Shown: positions 60,055-64,000 of the stretch, in pieces
Numbering within the stretch: position 1 is the first letter of the stretch
Layout of the letters: the number at the start of each line of letters is the position of its first letter
Source: Devosia lacusdianchii
GTDB lineage: Bacteria > Pseudomonadota > Alphaproteobacteria > Rhizobiales > Devosiaceae
NCBI RefSeq assembly: GCF_022429625.1
Contig: NZ_CP092483.1
Span: 2,170,001 to 2,234,000, forward strand
DNA: 64,000 nt
Reading direction: 5' to 3'
Translations under genes and position numbers: made by a program
Notes under the pieces: generated by a model
Told to the model about the DNA's origin: nothing
Databases searched by the model: none
Seen by the model: only the letters and a program-made list of their open reading frames with translations

Positions 60055-60828
60055 TTAATTGACGGTTGGTGCTTCTTCGCTCGGCAGCTCTTCGACCGGA
60101 GCGCGGTCCTGGGCGCCGAGATCGGCACCGAGAGCCGACGACGAGCGGCCGATGCCGTCGATAGCGGCCTTCGAGATCAGCGAGACGTAGAGCTCGAGAG
60201 CGCGCGACGCGTCGTCGTTGCCAGGAATTGCGTAATCGACGGTGTCGGGATCGCAATTGGTGTCGACGATGGCCACGACCGGGATACCCAGACGGCGGGC
60301 TTCCTTGATCGCATTCGCTTCCTTGTTGGTGTCGATGACGAACAGGAGCGACGGCAGGTTGCCCATGTCCTTGATGCCGCCCAGGTCACGCTCAAGGCGT
60401 TCCTGCTCACGGCTCATCATCAGGCGTTCCTTCTTGGTGCGCAGCGCGAGATCGTCTTCGCTCATCGACTCGAGTTCGCGCAGGCGCGAGATCGAGTTCG
60501 AGATCGTCTGCCAGTTGGTCAGCGTGCCGCCGAGCCAGCGGGAGTTCACATAGTACTGAGCCGACTGCTTGGCGGCGTCAGCCACCAGCGGAGCGGCCTG
60601 GCGCTTGGTGCCGACGAACAGCACGCGGCCGCCATCAGCAACAGTGTCGCTGACGAGCTGCAGCGCACGGCTCAGGGCCGGGACGGTCTGCGACAGGTCG
60701 AGAATGTGGATGTCGTTGCGAACGCCGAAAATGTAACGCTCCATCTTCGGGTTCCAGCGGTGCTTCTGGTGACCAAAGTGAACGCCTGCTTCGAGCAGTT
60801 GACGCATAGAAAAATCGGGCAGTGCCAT
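60055..60828 (-). CDS. rpsB: 30S ribosomal protein S2
   Basis: Ribosomal protein S2 of 257 residues with the start at 60828 ([20 protein letters not shown]). Signatures: [19 protein letters not shown] region after [34 protein letters not shown] and [26 protein letters not shown]. The C-terminal tail is acidic and Ser/Glu-rich. It heads the rpsB-tsf-pyrH-frr run and has a promoter and a structured leader upstream. Confidence 0.97.
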   Translation of the reverse strand: MALPDFSMRQLLEAGVHFGHQKHRWNPKMERYIFGVRNDIHILDLSQTVPALSRALQLVSDTVADGGRVLFVGTKRQAAPLVADAAKQSAQYYVNSRWLGGTLTNWQTISNSISRLRELESMSEDDLALRTKKERLMMSREQERLERDLGGIKDMGNLPSLLFVIDTNKEANAIKEARRLGIPVVAIVDTNCDPDTVDYAIPGNDDASRALELYVSLISKAAIDGIGRSSSALGADLGAQDRAPVEELPSEEAPTVN

Positions 60829-60960
60829 GATGGCTGCTCCTTGTTTACCGGTTGATGCCGCCACGAAGCCTTGCGACGGTCTCCCGTCACCGGATGGATT
60901 CTCGGTTGCCCGAAAAGCCTGCTTCGTGTGTGAAATCGCGCTGACGCGCAGTCAAACGCA
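60829..60960 (-). promoter_or_regulatory. Structured 5' leader of rpsB
   Basis: The predicted leader of about 130 nucleotides contains a long-range stem, CACGAAGC with GCTTCGTG (plus-strand 60921-60928 and 60862-60869), enclosing a small stem GACGG/CCGTC (60875-60879, 60884-60888) capped by GAGA. S2 is known to repress its own operon in other bacteria by binding the leader, so this is a candidate for the same control. The pairing is read by eye. Confidence 0.5.
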
Positions 60961-60965
60961 TGGGC

Positions 60966-60994
60966 GATATAGGGGAAGATGCCGGCAAACGCAA
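60966..60994 (-). promoter_or_regulatory. rpsB promoter
   Basis: On the minus strand, TTGCGT (60994-60989), a 17-base spacer, and TATATC (60971-60966) form a sigma-70 type promoter. The transcript would start near 60959 and run through the structured leader into rpsB. The rest of the gap to 61165 shows no gene. Confidence 0.6.
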
Positions 60995-61165
60995 GCCGCC
61001 CGCAGATTGCGCACGGCGCTCGTTCGTCTGGAGGACGCCGGGGCGCGTTGTCCTTGGCAAATTGATCCCAAGCCGAGGAGATATTTCAACGTAGTGCGAT
61101 GACGGCACCATGCAGGGTCAAGGCCGAGATCGGCACCTTCCCACTGGTCGCCTGCGAGGAGTAAG

Positions 61166-61675
61166 CTAAAGCCACAAAAGCAGGACGGGCGCGGCAATCG
61201 CGAGCACTGCGGCGACGATCCAGCGGGCCTGCCCCATGGCCCGCACGTCGCCGACCAACCAGCGCTTCACCGCAAAATACCCCGCCGCCACGACCGCGCT
61301 GTAGATGGCGGCCCACATCAGCACGTACCAGTTGCCGCCGAATATCCCGATGGCGAGCCCAAACCCCGTGAGCGCGCCAAGCACGCCATACCCAACATCA
61401 AACAGCAGTGCCGTCGCGATCGACAGCACGCGCCACAGCCCCGGCGCCGCGATGGCCAGAGCCGCGGTGAGCAGCCAGATCGCCATGATGGCCTGGAGCG
61501 TGCCAGAACTGCTGAGCGAGGTAATAATCGCCGTCAGGCGCTCCGGCGTCGAAAGCCCCACCGCCGAAGCAAGAAAATTCAGCAGCGCCGCCAAAACGAA
61601 GAGAAGGAAGGCACAACCCGCCATCACGGCAAAACTTCCCGCGATACGCTTCCATTCGATTTTCTGCCCCCGCAT
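61166..61675 (-). CDS. Multi-pass membrane protein of unknown function
   Basis: Unrecognised inner-membrane protein of 169 residues with about five hydrophobic segments: residues near 12-36, 58-75, 78-95, 97-130 and 148-168. It begins MRGQKIEWKRIAGSFAVMAG. The loops are short and it has no metal or catalytic motif that I can see. It lies alone between the rpsB leader and a LysR-type gene; it is on the same strand as both. A Yip1-like or small-conductance relative is possible but not supported. Confidence 0.6.
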   Translation of the reverse strand: MRGQKIEWKRIAGSFAVMAGCAFLLFVLAALLNFLASAVGLSTPERLTAIITSLSSSGTLQAIMAIWLLTAALAIAAPGLWRVLSIATALLFDVGYGVLGALTGFGLAIGIFGGNWYVLMWAAIYSAVVAAGYFAVKRWLVGDVRAMGQARWIVAAVLAIAAPVLLLWL

Positions 61676-61758
61676 TTGACGCTCCTCCTACTGGAGTCCA
61701 ATGGAACTCCACATTCTCCTCGCCGTCCAGCGCCCATGCACCGCCAGGGCCGGCGCTA

Positions 61759-62631
61759 TTACGGACCGCTCTCCAGCATCTTCAGAAAGTTCGAAAGTGC
61801 CGGATTGTCGTGATCCTGACGCCAGCTGATCCCCGTCTCCCATTCGGCGTCAGGCCCCTCCAGAGCCCTGAGCTCAAGGCCCACCTTCATCAATTGGGTC
61901 GCCTGCAACGGCACAATGGACAAGCCGACGCCCGCCGCTACGAGTGCCAGGACGGTCTGAATATCGCTTGCGACCTGGATGATACGAGGTTCGAAACCAA
62001 CCGCTTTGCACCATCGATTGATCTGACTGGCCAGACCCGGACCGCGGTGGGGATGGAGAAAAACGAAGCCGGCATCCACGATCCCTTGCGGCACTGCGGC
62101 GCCATCTAGATCAAAGAAAAGTGGCGAGTAGGCCAAGGCGAGTCTGTCGGTCGCCAGTACACGAGACGTAAGCCGGAATGAGCCGACAGGGAGGCGCACG
62201 AAGCCGACATCAAGCCGCCCATCGAGTAGGCGATCGGCCTGCTCCGATGACGAAAAGTCGTCCAATGACACGGCAACGTCAGGGAACGCCCGTTGGAACT
62301 GCCCGACCATCCTGGGGGCCATGTCGATGGTTGACAGTCCGAAGCCGACATCGAGCTTGCCTTGAGCGCCCTGAGCCACGCGCCTGGCGCGTACGTGAAA
62401 GGCATCGGCATCGCTGATGAGCCGGGCAGCATCACCCAAAAGCGACCGCCCGACTGGCGTCAATACCGTACCGGTCCGATCTCGTTGGAACAGCGAAGCA
62501 CCTATCGTTGCTTCCAGCGAATGCAGGCGCTTGGTCAGGGCCGGTTGCGTGATGTGAAGGCGATCGGCGGCACGACCGAAATGCTTCAACTCGGCAAGCA
62601 CCACAAAGGCGCGTATTTGGGCGATATCCAT
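61759..62631 (-). CDS. LysR family transcriptional regulator
   Basis: LysR-type regulator of 290 residues with the start at 62631 (MDIAQIRAFVVLAELKHFGR). The N-terminal winged helix-turn-helix is clear (GRAADRLHITQPALTKRLHSLEATIGASLF). The effector-binding domain follows (KLDVGFGLSTIDMAPRMVGQFQRAFP and so on), with two lobes. It is divergent from the nitrilase-family gene, with about 90 bases between the starts, which is the classical arrangement for LysR control of the neighbour. Confidence 0.93.
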   Translation of the reverse strand: MDIAQIRAFVVLAELKHFGRAADRLHITQPALTKRLHSLEATIGASLFQRDRTGTVLTPVGRSLLGDAARLISDADAFHVRARRVAQGAQGKLDVGFGLSTIDMAPRMVGQFQRAFPDVAVSLDDFSSSEQADRLLDGRLDVGFVRLPVGSFRLTSRVLATDRLALAYSPLFFDLDGAAVPQGIVDAGFVFLHPHRGPGLASQINRWCKAVGFEPRIIQVASDIQTVLALVAAGVGLSIVPLQATQLMKVGLELRALEGPDAEWETGISWRQDHDNPALSNFLKMLESGP

Positions 62632-62719
62632 TCCCACAGGTTATCACACCGCACCCCAGCTTTCATTGGCGATCATCGTCAATGGCGCGCATTCTGCGCT
62701 TGCCAAGCAGGAGCCGCCG

Positions 62720-63685
62720 ATGACCGCAAAAACCCTACGCGTCGCAACCGTCCAGTTCCAACATAGGGCGGGCGACAAACCCTATAACCTCTCACGCCTC
62801 GAGGCTTTCGCGCGGAAAGCCAGCCGGGCCGGTGCCCAGATCGTCGTGCTGCCGGAGATGTGCGTCAGCGGCTATTGGCACGTGCCAAACCTAGATGCTG
62901 AGGGTGTAGCGGACCTGGCTGAGAGCGTGACGGGTCCATCCATCACCTCGGTAGCGGCCCTGGCGGCGAGCTTGGGCATCGCCATTGGCGTAGGTTGGGT
63001 GGAACGGGACGAGGACGGCCGGTTCTTCAACGCATACCGCGTGTGCTTTCCGGATGGCTCGGGTCACACCCACCGCAAACTGCACGCCTTCGAGCACGAA
63101 CTGATCCAGAGCGGTGACCGATATACCGTGTTCGACACGCCCTGGGGTGTCCGCATGGCTATCCTCATCTGTTTCGACAACAATCTCATCGAGAATGGCC
63201 GGGCCTGCGCATTGTTAGGGGCGCAAGTTCTCATCGCGCCGCATCAAACAGGGGGAACGAGGTCGCGCAGCCCTCACGGGATGAAGCCCATCCCCGTTTA
63301 TCTTTGGGAGAACAGACACGACGATCCGCAAGCCCTGCGCGACGCGTTCGCTGGTCCCAATGGACGGGGCTGGCTGATGCGCTGGCTGCCCGCCCGAGCA
63401 CATGACAACGGCATGTTTCTGATCTTCAGCAACGGCGTCGGCCGGGATGAGGACGAGCTTCGAACCGGCAATGCCATGATACTCGACCCGTACGGGCGTA
63501 TCATCGCTGAAAGTACCGCGATAGAAGAGGACATGGTGATTGCCGAGCTCGACCTGTCCCTCATTGCAGACAGCAGCGGACAGCGCTGGATGACCGGCAG
63601 GCGCCCTGATCTATACGCCGTTCTAACGGAGTGGCGTGGCGACGAGCGATCACCGCGAGATGTGCGGTTCAAGCTGAAGGAGTAA
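62720..63685 (+). CDS. Carbon-nitrogen hydrolase (nitrilase superfamily)
   Basis: Nitrilase-superfamily amidase of 321 residues. I chose the ATG at 62720 because GGAG lies six bases upstream; an earlier start adds 18 residues that overlap the LysR control region. The Glu-Lys-Cys triad is complete: VVLPEMCVSGYW (Glu), HTHRKLHAFEHE (Lys) and AILICFDNNLIENGR (Cys). It also has FIFSNGVG-type C-terminal residues and a conserved Glu before the Cys. The subgroup resembles carbamoyl or amide hydrolases rather than true nitrilases. The substrate is unknown; the LysR next door may sense it. Confidence 0.88.
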   Translation: MTAKTLRVATVQFQHRAGDKPYNLSRLEAFARKASRAGAQIVVLPEMCVSGYWHVPNLDAEGVADLAESVTGPSITSVAALAASLGIAIGVGWVERDEDGRFFNAYRVCFPDGSGHTHRKLHAFEHELIQSGDRYTVFDTPWGVRMAILICFDNNLIENGRACALLGAQVLIAPHQTGGTRSRSPHGMKPIPVYLWENRHDDPQALRDAFAGPNGRGWLMRWLPARAHDNGMFLIFSNGVGRDEDELRTGNAMILDPYGRIIAESTAIEEDMVIAELDLSLIADSSGQRWMTGRRPDLYAVLTEWRGDERSPRDVRFKLKE

Positions 63686-63709
63686 CCTTTCGGCGACGCA
63701 TCCGACCGC

Positions 63710-64000
63710 CTAATCCTGCAGGAATTCGGTTGCGAACTGGGTCACCGCCGGTGACCCTATAATGGTATAATGCGTGACTCCCGGAATGATCGCCAGCCGA
63801 TTGGAAGAGCGCAAAGACCCATCCATTCCAGCGTTCCTTTGCCCTCCGCCCAGCAGCTTGTAGAACTCGACCATATGCTCCGGCCGGATGGAATCGGCGT
63901 CCGCGAAGACCAGAAGGGTCTGCGATTTGATGTCCTTGATCCCATCGGACCAGTCATGGCCCTGCATGCCGAGCTCGCCAGACCTGCGCATGAGCCTGGG
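63710..64000 (-). CDS. Alpha/beta hydrolase, C-terminal part
   Basis: C-terminal 96 residues or so of an alpha/beta hydrolase; the frame is open to the last base of the window, so the N-terminus lies outside. Visible are TLLVFADADSIRPEH, which holds the acid residue of the catalytic triad, and IPGVTHYTII, which holds the catalytic His. The nucleophile elbow is not in the window. It converges on the nitrilase gene at 25 bases. Function beyond the fold cannot be given. Confidence 0.82.
   Translation of the reverse strand, partial: PRLMRRSGELGMQGHDWSDGIKDIKSQTLLVFADADSIRPEHMVEFYKLLGGGQRNAGMDGSLRSSNRLAIIPGVTHYTIIGSPAVTQFATEFLQD

Overview
The window is a high-GC stretch of an alphaproteobacterial chromosome. 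Gene order and gene content fit the order Hyphomicrobiales (Rhizobiales); a Devosia-like organism is my best guess, but that is inference from synteny and sequence style, not a search. Evidence: a short MetG without a C-terminal tRNA-binding domain, LpxI rather than LpxH in lipid A synthesis, an alphaproteobacterial type of LexA box (GTTC-N7-GTTC), and two conserved Rhizobiales blocks (rlpA-dac-tmk-holB-metG-tatD, and the long run from pyrG to rpsB). I saw no tRNA, rRNA, CRISPR array, insertion sequence or prophage gene. Most of the window is core housekeeping sequence.

Layout. 1-2.8 kb: nucleoside hydrolase (cut by the window edge), M20 amidohydrolase and an orphan phosphoribosyltransferase. 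2.8-10.2 kb (minus): MBL hydrolase, tatD, metG, holB, tmk, a D,D-carboxypeptidase and the septal-ring lipoprotein rlpA, read as an operon-like set for envelope and replication functions. 10.5-16.1 kb: one-carbon metabolism, with metH behind a perfect 16-bp palindrome, a CobW-like mini-protein that has lost its P-loop, a DUF1643 gene and folD. 16.6-23 kb: amn, eno, a VOC protein, two secreted or unknown small proteins, a sugar isomerase-like protein and a phytanoyl-CoA dioxygenase. 23-35 kb: pyrG-secG-tpiA (minus), then ppiD-trpE-trpG-trpD-trpC-moaC-moeA-lexA (plus).

34.9-42.6 kb is accessory. A small secreted protein and a frameshifted NTF2-like gene follow lexA. Then comes a complete-looking set for oxidative galactose or galactoside use (GH42 beta-galactosidase, SMP-30 lactonase, IlvD/Edd sugar-acid dehydratase, KDGal kinase, KDPGal aldolase). 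This block sits between lexA and comEC, which are commonly close together in relatives. 42.6-61 kb returns to the core: comEC, gltX, gltA, then lpxB-lpxI-lpxA-fabZ-lpxD-bamA-rseP-cdsA-uppS-frr-pyrH-tsf-rpsB on the minus strand, which ties lipid A synthesis, outer-membrane assembly and translation factors together. 61-64 kb: a membrane protein, and a LysR regulator divergent from a nitrilase-family amidase, with an alpha/beta hydrolase cut by the window end.

Intergenic regions carry several classes of extragenic palindromes. I do not see a wholly new multi-gene system. The observations most worth a second look are the P-loop-less CobW-like protein behind metH, the lexA promoter held between two opposed SOS boxes with a coupled secreted protein downstream, the inserted galactose block, and a two-copy intergenic hairpin element showing a compensatory base-pair change.
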